Below, piece after piece: positions 28,515 to 36,773 of a DNA stretch of 64,000 nucleotides. Location: positions 1,624,001 to 1,688,000 of the forward strand of contig NZ_JBBPBZ010000002.1 in NCBI RefSeq assembly GCF_038070105.1. Reading direction: 5' to 3'. Under the pieces are notes generated by a model. It worked only from the letters and a program-made list of their open reading frames with translations, made no database searches and was not told the DNA's origin. Source of the DNA: Methylocystis sp. IM3. GTDB taxonomy: Bacteria > Pseudomonadota > Alphaproteobacteria > Rhizobiales > Beijerinckiaceae. The position numbers were made by a program, and so were the translations under genes. The stretch's first letter is position 1. Each line of letters begins with the position of its first letter.

Positions 28515-28979
28515 ATGATGGCGGGGCGGGCCTTGCACATTTCCTTTTCAGGCGCGGCGGCGGTGAGAGCCGCGGCGGCCGTTTGCCTTGCGGCGTCGCT
28601 CGCGGGCTGCCTCGGTTACGAGGGCGTCATCAATCGCGGCGCAGTCATCGACACGCGCAAGGCCGAGCAGGTGAAGCCCGGCATGGCGGCGCCGCAGGTC
28701 ATCCAGGCGCTGGGCACGCCCTCGACGACGTCCACCATCGGCGGCGACGCCTGGTATTACGTCAGCCAGCGCCTCGAACGCTCTCTTGCCTTCATGCCGC
28801 AGAAGATCACGGACCAACGCGTCCTGGCGGTCTATTTCGACAAATCCCGCAAGGTTACCCGAGTCGCGGACTATGGCCTGGAGGACGGCAAGCCGGTGGA
28901 TTTCCTGTCGCGCACGACTCCCGTCGCCGGGCCGGACTATCACCTGATTCAGAGTCTTCTGTCGAAGGTATCGCTTTGA
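28515..28979 (+). CDS. BamE/SmpA/OmlA-like outer-membrane lipoprotein
   Basis: 154 residues from ATG 28515; the next codon is also ATG (28518) and sits better behind GGAG at 28508. A lipoprotein signal ends in L-A-G-C with lipidated Cys32. The mature part has the SmpA/OmlA pattern: VKPGMAAPQVIQALGTPSTTSTIGGDAWYYVSQRLE, then DQRVLAVYFDKSRKVTRVADYGLEDG. BamE is a small subunit of the BAM complex that inserts outer-membrane proteins. In Alphaproteobacteria this type is annotated as BamE; I am sure of the family, less of BAM membership. Confidence 0.88.
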   Translation: MMAGRALHISFSGAAAVRAAAAVCLAASLAGCLGYEGVINRGAVIDTRKAEQVKPGMAAPQVIQALGTPSTTSTIGGDAWYYVSQRLERSLAFMPQKITDQRVLAVYFDKSRKVTRVADYGLEDGKPVDFLSRTTPVAGPDYHLIQSLLSKVSL

Positions 28980-29187
28980 TGCTTCGAGGCCGGGCGGCCT
29001 GTGGCGCAAATGTGGCCGAGGGCGGGAGTCCTCGTCCATTAAGTTAATATTTACCTTGTTTTCAAAAGTTTATTGATTGTTTCGGCCATCCGCAATGTGG
29101 CGCGGACGTGGCCGTCTGCGTCGCTCTTTCGCCGTTCCATGCGCGTAAGCTCTTGATTGAGCCGCATTTCGCGGAGCAAGGGAGCTT

Positions 29188-30216
29188 ATGCGCCGCATGA
29201 CGGATCGAATGCAGCCTGCCAATGAGTCCGCGCGCAGAATGAGTCTGGGCGACCGCTGGGCGCTGATGCGCGCCAGTCGCTCTTTCTATCTCCTTCTCCG
29301 GACCGTTTGCGTGGGCGCCGTTCTGTCGACGCTTGCGGCCCTGAGCCTCACCATCCAGCGCAGCGACACTCCCTATTATGAAAAGCTGAGCCGCGTGCCC
29401 AAGCTGCGCCCTGTCGGCGCGCCCTTGTTGGAGGCGGCTCGCGCTGAGGACGAGTCGGCGCTCGACAGCGATTTCTCGCTCGAACAGGCGGCGCTCACCT
29501 GGGCGCATCGGCTGTTCGGCAAGGACGAGGGCGCCGACGCGCTCGGCGTAATGCGTTTCGGGCCGGTAACCGTGCACCAGTCGATCGTCGAGCGCGTCGT
29601 CCAGGCGGCGAACAAGACGGAGATGGACCCGGCGCTGCTCATGGCGATCGCCGACAAGGAATCTAACTTCCACACCACCGCCAAGGCGCGTACGTCCTCC
29701 GCGAGCGGCCTGTTTCAGTTCGTCGAGAAGACCTGGCTGAAGGCGCTCAGGGACTTTGGCCATCGCTACGGCCGCGCGGAAGAGGCGAAGGCGATCTCGG
29801 AAGAGGCGGCGCCCCGCCAGCAACGCGCGAAGATTCTCAACCTGCGCAACGATCCTTATCTTTCCGCGGCGCTGGCCGCCGAGATGCTGAAAAAGGACAG
29901 CGCCAAGATCGCGGAGAAGGTTGGCCGCCCGCTGACGGCGGGCGAAACCTACCTGATCCACTTCCTCGGGCCAGACGACACCGAAAAGTTCATGAGGGCG
30001 ATGGTCGACTCGCCCGAGATGTCGGCCGCGGCGCTCCTGCCGAAGCCCGCCCGCGCCAACAAGCCGATCTTCTACGAGCAGCATGGGCGGCGACTCAAGG
30101 ACCGCACGGTGAGCGAGGTCCATGAAGCCTTCGAGGCGATGATGGACAAGCGCACCAGCCGCTACAACGACGTTGCCGCCAAGCTGCCGGCCGGCGTCAC
30201 CGCCTATACGGACTGA
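29188..30216 (+). CDS. Membrane-anchored lytic transglycosylase (SLT domain)
   Basis: 342 residues. A membrane helix lies at about 33-54 (FYLLLRTVCVGAVLSTLAAL), so the enzyme faces the periplasm. The lysozyme-like domain has the catalytic Glu158 in ADKESNF and the downstream SASGLFQF (171-178), the SLT family signature. Such enzymes cleave the glycan strands of peptidoglycan to 1,6-anhydromuropeptides, often to make room for envelope machines. The C-terminal about 60 residues are charged and unassigned. It is preceded by 208 bp with an AT-rich patch at 29040-29075, likely holding the promoter. Confidence 0.88.
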   Translation: MRRMTDRMQPANESARRMSLGDRWALMRASRSFYLLLRTVCVGAVLSTLAALSLTIQRSDTPYYEKLSRVPKLRPVGAPLLEAARAEDESALDSDFSLEQAALTWAHRLFGKDEGADALGVMRFGPVTVHQSIVERVVQAANKTEMDPALLMAIADKESNFHTTAKARTSSASGLFQFVEKTWLKALRDFGHRYGRAEEAKAISEEAAPRQQRAKILNLRNDPYLSAALAAEMLKKDSAKIAEKVGRPLTAGETYLIHFLGPDDTEKFMRAMVDSPEMSAAALLPKPARANKPIFYEQHGRRLKDRTVSEVHEAFEAMMDKRTSRYNDVAAKLPAGVTAYTD

Positions 30217-30222
30217 CGGGGC

Positions 30223-31143
30223 TCAGGCTCCAGCCCCGATCATCAGGTCCAGATTCTGCACCGCCGCGCCGGACGCGCCCTTGCCGAGATTGTCGAGGCG
30301 GGCGACGAGCACGGCGTGGCGGCGGGCTTCATTCGAAAAGACGAAGATTTCCATATCGTCCGAGCCATTGAGGGCGAGCGCGTCGATGCGCCCGCTCGCC
30401 GGCGCCTCCATGACGCGAACATGCTTCGCCCCCGCGTAATGGCGGCGACAGGCGGCCTCCAGATCGGCCGCCTTGGGCTTGCCGGGCAGGGAGTCGAGAT
30501 GGAGCGGGATCGAGACCAGCATTCCCTGCCGAAAATTGCCGACCGAGGGCGCGAAGAGCGGCCGCGCCGCAAGCCTCGCATAGGCCATGATCTCGGGCAG
30601 GTGCTTGTGCTCCAGCCCCAGCGCATAGAGCTCAAAGGCGGGCGCCGCGCCTTTTTCGTAAGCCTCGATCATCTGCCGGCCGCCACCCGAATAGCCGGAG
30701 ACGGCGTTGATGGTGAGCGGCTGATCGGGCGCGATCAGGCCGGCGTCGACGAGGGGGCGCAAAAGGGCGATGGCGCCCGTCGCATAGCAGCCGACATTGG
30801 CGACGCGCGCGGCCTTGGCGATCGCCTCGGCCTGACCGGCGCAGAGTTCCGGGAAGCCATAGACCCAAGCTGGCGCGACGCGATGCGCGGTCGAGGCGTC
30901 GAGCAGGCGCGGGGCTTTGTCCCCGAGCGCGTCGCAAAGCGCGACCGTCTCTTTCGCCGCGTCGTCCGGCAGGCAGAGGATGGCGACGTCCACTGAGGCC
31001 AGCACTTCGCGCTTGGCCTCGATATCCTTGCGCTTCTCGGCCGGGATGGTGACGATCTCGATGTCGCGCCGGCCGGCGAGGCGCTCGCGGATCTCGAGGC
31101 CCGTGGTCCCGGCGTCGCCGTCGATGAAGATTTTGTTGGCCAT
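30223..31143 (-). CDS. argC: N-acetyl-gamma-glutamyl-phosphate reductase (type 2)
   Basis: 306 residues, the short ArgC type common in Alphaproteobacteria. The NADP-binding start is IFIDGDAGTTGLEIRERL, the catalytic Cys119 lies in NVGCYATG, and GLEHKHLPEI holds the conserved His. It reduces N-acetylglutamyl-phosphate to the semialdehyde in arginine synthesis. ATG at 31143 is chosen; the frame open to 31350 adds no family sequence. It stands alone and ends 6 bp from the stop of the convergent transglycosylase gene. Confidence 0.95.
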   Translation of the reverse strand: MANKIFIDGDAGTTGLEIRERLAGRRDIEIVTIPAEKRKDIEAKREVLASVDVAILCLPDDAAKETVALCDALGDKAPRLLDASTAHRVAPAWVYGFPELCAGQAEAIAKAARVANVGCYATGAIALLRPLVDAGLIAPDQPLTINAVSGYSGGGRQMIEAYEKGAAPAFELYALGLEHKHLPEIMAYARLAARPLFAPSVGNFRQGMLVSIPLHLDSLPGKPKAADLEAACRRHYAGAKHVRVMEAPASGRIDALALNGSDDMEIFVFSNEARRHAVLVARLDNLGKGASGAAVQNLDLMIGAGA

Positions 31144-31318
31144 TTGAGAGTGTCCCGAAGCGGCTCCTTTGCCCGTGGCTTGGATGATGGCTGCATCCTC
31201 CCTTGTCAACACGAGGGGCCTCGGGAGCCTGAACCGGACTGGCCTCTCTGACGGGGCGCGGTAGCTTAATGGAAGAAAGGGGCGCGCGTCCCTTCTTGCA
31301 AATAGCCGAGGCGACGTC

Positions 31319-31498
31319 ATGACTGGACAGCCTGAGAGGGACAACTTCAAGAATTATGGAGCTTTCCTTGCCGATTCTCTCTGGAAGGCGTCAGTTTATT
31401 CCGTGCTGGCCTATAGTTTCATCCTGCTGCTGCTCGTCGTCGTCGGCGCGGCGGTCTGGGTGGGCGCGGTCAGCGTTCCGGAGTTTCATCCAAGATGA
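31319..31498 (+). CDS. Small single-span membrane protein (59 residues)
   Basis: Short gene beginning at ATG 31319 and ending at TGA 31496-31498. The product has a polar N-terminus (MTGQPERDNFKNYGAF), a Trp-bearing amphipathic turn and one clear membrane helix (YSFILLLLVVVGAAVWVGAV), then SVPEFHPR. I do not recognise a family. It stands 12 bp before the flavodoxin-like gene on the same strand, so the pair may form an operon. Support is the good helix, codon use like its neighbours and context; there is no conspicuous ribosome-binding site. Confidence 0.55.
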   Translation: MTGQPERDNFKNYGAFLADSLWKASVYSVLAYSFILLLLVVVGAAVWVGAVSVPEFHPR

Positions 31499-31510
31499 CG
31501 CGGGATCAGC

Positions 31511-31978
31511 GTGAGCGGGAAGCGCCTTCTCGTCATCGCGCACGCGCCGTCGCCCAATACGCAAGCCATGCGCGACGCGCTGCTCGCCGGCGCCCGCGCG
31601 CCTGAGATAGAAGGGGTGGAGGTGCGCGCGCTGAGCCCCTTCGAGACGGGGGCGGACGACGTTCTGGCGGCGGACGGCGTCATCCTGCTGACGCCCGAAA
31701 ATCTTGGCTATATGAGCGGCGCGATGAAAGATTTCTTTGATCGCTGCTATTACCCCTGCCTCGAACGCACGCAGGGCCTTCCCTATGCGCTCTGCATCCG
31801 CGCCGGCAGCGACGGAACCGGCACGCGGCGCGGCGTCGAAACCATCGTCACGGGCCTGCGCTGGCGCACCGTCCAGGAGCCGCTGATCTGCCGGGGCGCG
31901 TGGCGGCCCGAGTTCATCGACCAGTGCCGCGACGTCGGCATGGCGATGGCGGCGGGGCTGGAGGCCGGGGTGTTTTAG
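31511..31978 (+). CDS. Flavodoxin-like NAD(P)H-dependent FMN reductase family protein
   Basis: 155 residues with GTG start at 31511. The N-terminal phosphate loop of the flavodoxin fold is HAPSPNTQAMRDALLAGA. The next flavin-contacting loop is TPENLGYMSGAMKDFFDRCYYP, matching the T-P-x-Y/N-x-G-x-x-S-G pattern of FMN-dependent oxidoreductases. It is shorter than most quinone reductases. Substrate is not known. It may be cotranscribed with the small membrane protein upstream, suggesting a membrane-linked redox role, but that is inference. Confidence 0.85.
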   Translation: MSGKRLLVIAHAPSPNTQAMRDALLAGARAPEIEGVEVRALSPFETGADDVLAADGVILLTPENLGYMSGAMKDFFDRCYYPCLERTQGLPYALCIRAGSDGTGTRRGVETIVTGLRWRTVQEPLICRGAWRPEFIDQCRDVGMAMAAGLEAGVF

Positions 31979-32094
31979 GTCGTGGCGGCGGCGCAAGTCG
32001 CGGAGACAAGCGCGCGCCGGGTCGTCCTGTGCGCATCACGACCGGGGCTTGTCCCGCCGGCCGATCCGAACGCCATGCCACAAGGCCGTCGCGG

Positions 32095-33930
32095 TTAGTC
32101 CAGCTCGAAGGCGTTCTTGTAATCGAGCGCGAGCGACGCGTCCTGATCGGCCTTGCGCAGGATGCAGTTGCCGACCGCGAGGAACTCGATGTCCGAGCCC
32201 ATGAAGCAGCGGAACGCGTCTTCCGGCGTCGAGACGATCGGCTCGCCGCGCACGTTGAAGCTCGTATTGATCAGCACCGGGCAGCCGGTCAGCTCTTCGA
32301 AACGCGTCAGCAGTTGGTGGTAGCGCGGATTCGTGTCGGCGTGCACCGTCTGGATGCGCGCCGAATAATCCACATGCGTCACGGCCGGAATGTCGGAGCG
32401 CGGCACGTTGAGCTTGTCGATGCCGAAGAGCGCCTGCTCCTCCGCCGACATGGGTCGGCAGTGCTCGGGCTTCACATTGGCGACGAGCAGCATGTAGGGC
32501 GAATCGCAGTCGATCTCGAACCAGTCCGAGACGCGCTCGCGCAGCACGGACGGCGCGAAGGGGCGGAAGCTCTCGCGGAACTTGACCTTGAGATTGAGCG
32601 CCTTCTGCATCGTCGGCGAGCGCGGGTCGCCCAGGATCGAGCGTCCGCCCAGCGCGCGCGGTCCGAATTCCATGCGCCCCTGATGCCAGCCCACGGCCTG
32701 CCCGGCGACGAGCGCCTGCGCGGTTTCCTCGATCACCCCCGCGTCATCGACCACCGTAAAGCGCGCGCCCACCGAGCGCAGGCGGCTCTCTATGTCGGAC
32801 TGCGCATAGGTCGGGCCGAGATAGGAGCCCTTCATTGCGTCCTTGCCGGGCGTGACGCGGCGCGGCTGTTCCTTCTGGTGATAATAGGCGGCGAGCGCGG
32901 CGCCGAGCGCGCCCCCTGCATCGCCAGCCGCCGGCTGAATGAAGATATTCTCGAAGCTCTTGTCGCGAAGCACCTTGCCATTGGCCACGCAATTGAGCGC
33001 GACGCCGCCGGCGAGGCAGAGGTTCTTTTCGCCCGTTTCGGCGGCAAGCGCGCGCGTCAGGCGCAGCACCACGTCTTCCGTCACGGCCTGCACGGAGGCG
33101 GCGAGATCCATGTGGCGTTGTTCGAGCCGGTCCTCGGGCTTGCGCGCGGGCGCGCCGAAGAGTTGATCGAACTTGTCGTTCGTCATCTTCAGCGCCGTGC
33201 AATAGTCGAAGTAATCGAGATTGAGGCGGAAGGATCCGTCCGCCTTCACGTCGATCAGTTCGTCGAGCATCATTTTTGCATATTTGGGTTCGCCATAAGG
33301 GGCGAGGCCCATGACTTTATATTCGCCCGAATTGACCTTGAAGCCGGTGTAATAGGTCAGCGCCGAATAGAGCAGGCCAAGCGAATGGGGGAAATGGATT
33401 TCCTTGACGATCTGCAGATTCGAGCCATTGCCGAGCGCGACCGAGGTCGTCGTCCATTCGCCGACGCCGTCCATGGTGAGCACGAGCGCGCGCTCGAAGG
33501 GCGACGGGTAGAAGGCTGAAGCGGCGTGTGAGAAGTGATGCTCCGAGAAGAGCAGCTTCTCGCCCTCTGCAAGCGCCGGATCGACGCGGCCGAACGCCTC
33601 CAGAAGAATGTCCTTCTGGAAGATCTTCTCGCCGATCCACAGCGGCATGGCCTTGCGGAAGGATTCGAAGCCCTTCGGCGCGAAGGCGAGATAGGTTTCA
33701 AGAAGCCGTTCGAATTTCACGAATGGCTTCTCGTAGAACACGACATGGTCCACATCCGCGCCGCTCGCGCCCGCCGCCTCGAGGCAGTAGCGAACGGCGT
33801 TCTCCGGGAAGGCGGAGTCGTGCTTGATGCGCGTGAAACGCTCCTCCTGCGCCGCAGCGACGATCTCGCCGTCGCGCAGAAGCGCGGCGGCGCTATCATG
33901 ATAGAAGGCCGAGACGCCGAGGATCAGCAT
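32095..33930 (-). CDS. Carbamoyltransferase, NodU/CmcH/SxtI family
   Basis: 611 residues from ATG 33930 (MLILGVSAFYHDSAAALL; the open frame upstream to 34005 is not family-like). NodU-type enzymes use carbamoyl phosphate and ATP to make carbamoyl-AMP, then O-carbamoylate an acceptor hydroxyl. The N-terminal Kae1-like domain has HDSAAAL (11-17) and the metal-binding FSEHHFSHAASAFYPSPF. The C-terminal domain has WHQGRMEFGPRALGGRSIL and INTSFNVRGEPI. The two next upstream genes encode DUF5989 and SxtJ-like proteins, a recurring trio. The acceptor molecule is unknown; no sugar or secondary-metabolite genes adjoin. Confidence 0.92.
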   Translation of the reverse strand: MLILGVSAFYHDSAAALLRDGEIVAAAQEERFTRIKHDSAFPENAVRYCLEAAGASGADVDHVVFYEKPFVKFERLLETYLAFAPKGFESFRKAMPLWIGEKIFQKDILLEAFGRVDPALAEGEKLLFSEHHFSHAASAFYPSPFERALVLTMDGVGEWTTTSVALGNGSNLQIVKEIHFPHSLGLLYSALTYYTGFKVNSGEYKVMGLAPYGEPKYAKMMLDELIDVKADGSFRLNLDYFDYCTALKMTNDKFDQLFGAPARKPEDRLEQRHMDLAASVQAVTEDVVLRLTRALAAETGEKNLCLAGGVALNCVANGKVLRDKSFENIFIQPAAGDAGGALGAALAAYYHQKEQPRRVTPGKDAMKGSYLGPTYAQSDIESRLRSVGARFTVVDDAGVIEETAQALVAGQAVGWHQGRMEFGPRALGGRSILGDPRSPTMQKALNLKVKFRESFRPFAPSVLRERVSDWFEIDCDSPYMLLVANVKPEHCRPMSAEEQALFGIDKLNVPRSDIPAVTHVDYSARIQTVHADTNPRYHQLLTRFEELTGCPVLINTSFNVRGEPIVSTPEDAFRCFMGSDIEFLAVGNCILRKADQDASLALDYKNAFELD

Positions 33931-33940
33931 GAGGGGCTCT

Positions 33941-34093
33941 TTAGAACAGCGTGTAGATGAAGGGCGCGACGACGGAGCCCTGGCCGAGGAAGAACAGCGC
34001 GCCAAAGAGCAGGAACAGCACGAAGAGCGGCACCAGCCAGAACTTCTTGCGCGTGCGGAGATAGGCCAGGAATTCCTTCAAGAACGACGACAT
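33941..34093 (-). CDS. DUF5989 small membrane protein (SxtK-like)
   Basis: 50-residue protein too short for many gene callers: MSSFLKEFLAYLRTRKKFW followed by one strongly hydrophobic helix (LVPLFVLFLLFGALFFLG) and QGSVVAPFIYTLF. This is the DUF5989 pattern and corresponds to SxtK beside SxtJ and the carbamoyltransferase SxtI in cyanobacterial saxitoxin clusters. It starts 17 bp after the sxtJ-like stop and ends 10 bp before the carbamoyltransferase start, so the three are one operon. Function is unknown; a membrane anchor or partner of the carbamoyltransferase is a reasonable guess. Confidence 0.85.
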   Translation of the reverse strand: MSSFLKEFLAYLRTRKKFWLVPLFVLFLLFGALFFLGQGSVVAPFIYTLF

Positions 34094-34110
34094 GTCTGCC
34101 TCCAGGAGCA

Positions 34111-34533
34111 TCAGAATTGCTGGCCCATCGAATTTTTCGCGGGGCCGGGCGGGGCGCGCTCGATCCAGTAGCTTTTCTCGTCGCCGCGGGAGAGGCGCAG
34201 AATATCCTTGCCCATCGCGCGGAGGACGAAAGCGACCGGCGTCACTGCGCCGTAGAACAGGAACCCCATGACCAGCGGCGCGACGACCGAATGGAGCAGG
34301 AGGCCGAAACGGAACCAGAGCTTGTTGAGCGGCGCGAGAAGATGATCCGCGACGAGCGCAACGCCGAGAAATGCGGCGGAAAGACCGAGCGCCCACCAGC
34401 GGACGGCTTCGCCGTGACGGATCATCGGCCAGAAGGCCAGAAACGCGAAGACGCCGGAAAAGACGAGGCCGAAATTCCTGTTCGACCCCAATTCGACTTT
34501 GCGATTGGATTTGAGAGTCTCGTGACCGGCCAT
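34111..34533 (-). CDS. SxtJ family membrane protein
   Basis: 140 residues from ATG 34533. ELGSNRNFGLVFSGVFAFLAFWPM is the SxtJ family opening, followed by three more hydrophobic segments (WWALGLSAAFLGVALVADHLL; GLLLHSVVAPLVMGFLFYGAV; TPVAFVLRAMGKD) and a tail ending SYWIERAPPGPAKNSMGQQF. The WxR-x-P-P-G-P-x-x-x-S-M-x-x-Q-F ending is typical of the family. It is first in an operon with DUF5989 and carbamoyltransferase genes. Role unknown; probably part of a membrane-bound carbamoylation complex. Confidence 0.88.
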   Translation of the reverse strand: MAGHETLKSNRKVELGSNRNFGLVFSGVFAFLAFWPMIRHGEAVRWWALGLSAAFLGVALVADHLLAPLNKLWFRFGLLLHSVVAPLVMGFLFYGAVTPVAFVLRAMGKDILRLSRGDEKSYWIERAPPGPAKNSMGQQF

Positions 34534-34642
34534 TGCTTTGTCTCTGCGACAAGGGAACAACCCTCTTATCGACCTCGCCCGGCGAGCGCAACCGACGCGG
34601 AGGGCGGATTGGGCTCCCTGCTGAGAATATGAACGTAAGACA

Positions 34643-35977
34643 ATGAAGTTGAATGTATTTGCCGGACATCCGCCGGGGCTCGCGATACTCTTCGGATCGG
34701 AGATGTGGGAGCGATTCTCCTATTATGGGATGCGCGCGCTTCTCGTCCTGTACATGGTCGATTATCTCCTCGAGCCGGGGCGCATGGAGCGGGCGCTGGG
34801 GCTCGCGGCGCTGAAAAACGCGCTCGAATCCCTGTCCGGTCCGCTCGGGCCGCAGCCCTTCGCCTCGCAGATCTACGGTCTCTATACGGGCCTGGTCTAT
34901 CTGACGCCGATTCTCGGGGGGTTCGTCGCCGACCGCCTGCTGGGCCGGGCGCGGACCGTCGCGCTCGGCGCGGCCATGATGGTCGCCGGCCATTTCATGA
35001 TGGCCTATGAACCGTTTTTTCTTATCGCTCTGTCGCTCATCGCGTTCGGCTGCGGGGCGTTCAAACCCAATATCTCCACTCAGGTCGGCGAGCTCTACGC
35101 CAGCGACGACCCGCGCCGTGACCGCGGCTATTCGATCTTCTACGTCGGAATCAATGTCGGCGCTTTCTTCGCGCCGCTCGTCTGCGGCACGCTCGGCGAG
35201 GCGGTCGGCTGGCATTATGGCTTCGCCAGCGCCGGCGTCGGCATGGCGATCGGACTCGCGACCTATCTCTACGGTCTTCCAAGATTGCCAGAGGCTTCTG
35301 CGCCACGCACAGAGGCGACGCCCGCGTCGCGGCGTCAGTTCCGCCGCGCCGTCCTGGGCATTCTGCTCCTTTTTCTGCCTTCCGCCCTGTTCTGGGCGGC
35401 TTTTGAACAGCAGGGGAACACGATCGCGGTCTGGGCCGCAGAGCGCACCGACCGCGGCGTCGAGCTCTTTGGCTGGCGGGCGGAAATTCCGGTGACCTGG
35501 TTTCAGGCGTTCAACCCGCTGATGATCTTTCTCTTCACCCCGCCGCTCGTCGCCCTGTGGGGACGTCTCGCCCGGCGCGGTCGCGAGCCCTCGGCGATGT
35601 GGAAGCTCTCCATGGGCTGTCTCGGCGTCTCACTCAGCTATGCGATCATGGCTGTCGCGGCGTCCTTGAGCGCTGGCGGCAAGGCGAGCTGGCTGTGGCT
35701 CCTGGCTTATTTTGTCGTCATTACGTTAGCCGAACTGCATTTCTCTCCGATCACCCTGTCGCTCGTCTCTCACCTTGCGCCCGCCGGCTCGCGCTCGGCG
35801 CTGATGGGCGTCTGGTTTACTTCAATGTTTCTCGGAAATCTTCTCGCGGGCTGGATCGGAAGTTTATGGGCGAGCCTGGGCGGCGCGCCGTTCTTCATAT
35901 TCGTCTCCGGACTCGGCGTCGCCGCGGCGTTGCTCATCGAAGTTCTCCGCGCGCCGTTACGAGACGCGCTGCGTTGA
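34643..35977 (+). CDS. POT family proton-dependent oligopeptide transporter
   Basis: 444-residue major-facilitator membrane protein. The POT motif is in helix 1: EMWERFSYYGMRALLVLYM, containing the E-x-x-E-R proton-coupling element. The family signature follows helix 5: FKPNISTQVGELYASDDPRRDRGYSIFYVGINVGAF. About 12 helices are visible. Family members take up di- and tripeptides with protons; some take nitrate or other solutes. It is divergent from the SxtJ operon with a 109-bp shared upstream region. A weak hairpin plus TTTTT occurs just after the stop (35980-36010). Confidence 0.9.
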   Translation: MKLNVFAGHPPGLAILFGSEMWERFSYYGMRALLVLYMVDYLLEPGRMERALGLAALKNALESLSGPLGPQPFASQIYGLYTGLVYLTPILGGFVADRLLGRARTVALGAAMMVAGHFMMAYEPFFLIALSLIAFGCGAFKPNISTQVGELYASDDPRRDRGYSIFYVGINVGAFFAPLVCGTLGEAVGWHYGFASAGVGMAIGLATYLYGLPRLPEASAPRTEATPASRRQFRRAVLGILLLFLPSALFWAAFEQQGNTIAVWAAERTDRGVELFGWRAEIPVTWFQAFNPLMIFLFTPPLVALWGRLARRGREPSAMWKLSMGCLGVSLSYAIMAVAASLSAGGKASWLWLLAYFVVITLAELHFSPITLSLVSHLAPAGSRSALMGVWFTSMFLGNLLAGWIGSLWASLGGAPFFIFVSGLGVAAALLIEVLRAPLRDALR

Positions 35978-36157
35978 CGCCGGGTCGGCGCATTGCCCGG
36001 AGCCATTTTTAGAGGATCCCCCTCGTGCTTACCGGCCCTGTTACAGACTGTTAATATTTGTAGAGAACATTCTTAATCGCGCCAAAAAAGCATAAAGGGA
36101 AACGCCTTTCGGGCGCGGTTTTCATTTTGCAGTCGCGTTCGGATGGAGTTGGAAATT

Positions 36158-36691
36158 ATGGCGTCCACGTCGTGCCTCAAATCGCCTGCGGATGGGCATG
36201 CGCGTGGAAGAGAGCCAACGCCCATGAGAGATGTTTTGCAGGATACGATTTTTTCATGGGGGTGGCAGGATCGTATTCAGCACGATCCGGAGAGCGGCTC
36301 CGATTTCGTGACGACGATCTATATCCGGCATGGGGAGCCGTTTGTTTATACTCTGACCGTGAATGAGAGTCGCCGCAAACTGGGTATTCACGTCAATTCG
36401 CCAATTCAAATCCCGAATGCGCGGAAGAGGGACGCCGTACTCATCGCCAATTATTTCAACATCCGGAGCGCCACCGGCTCGTATCACATCACCGAGACCG
36501 GGGACCTCTGCTATCAGTGGATGCTTTTTGCGATCGGCGCGAAGCCGGACATAGGCGGTTTCAAAGCCCTGCGGGACGACGCCAACAGGGCCTTCGATCA
36601 GACCTATACGCCGTTCTTGACCGCAGCCTTCACGGAAAGCCCGGCGGCGCAGATCATCGAAAAACTCGAGTTTTTTTGGTCGAGGAGATGA
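36158..36691 (+). CDS. YbjN-like protein (tentative)
   Basis: 177 residues from ATG 36158, chosen because GGAGTTGGAA lies just upstream; ATG 36143 and ATG 36224 are alternatives. No signal peptide or membrane helix is seen. The middle and C-terminal parts (RDAVLIANYFNIRSATGSYHITETGDLCYQWML, then FKALRDDANRAFDQTYTPFLTAAF) have the strand-helix spacing of YbjN / T3SS-chaperone-like proteins, some of which modulate stress and motility. This similarity is by eye. The gene and its upstream region are less GC-rich than the surroundings, and no neighbour suggests a pathway. Confidence 0.6.
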   Translation: MASTSCLKSPADGHARGREPTPMRDVLQDTIFSWGWQDRIQHDPESGSDFVTTIYIRHGEPFVYTLTVNESRRKLGIHVNSPIQIPNARKRDAVLIANYFNIRSATGSYHITETGDLCYQWMLFAIGAKPDIGGFKALRDDANRAFDQTYTPFLTAAFTESPAAQIIEKLEFFWSRR

Positions 36692-36732
36692 TCCGTCGCA
36701 ACTCGCGCGGGCAATAAGCGCGGGCAATAAAA

Positions 36733-36758
36733 AAAGCCCGGCCAAATGGCCGGGCTTT
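36733..36758 (-). terminator. Strong bidirectional terminator
   Basis: Stem AAAGCCCGGCC / GGCCGGGCTTT (11 bp) with a 4-nt loop. On the minus strand it ends in seven or more Us, a classical Rho-independent terminator for the outer-membrane protein gene. On the plus strand it can also end the YbjN-like transcript, though with only three Ts. Just before it a 12-13 bp unit (GCGCGGGCAATAA) is duplicated in tandem at 36705-36730. Confidence 0.85.
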
Positions 36759-36773
36759 CGCTGTTCGCCGCCG

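Noticed and set aside
31257..31325. tRNA-like string GGTAGCTTAATGG
   Set aside because: It resembles a tRNA D-arm, but there is no T-loop (GTTCGAATC type), no matching acceptor stem and no CCA end at the right distance.
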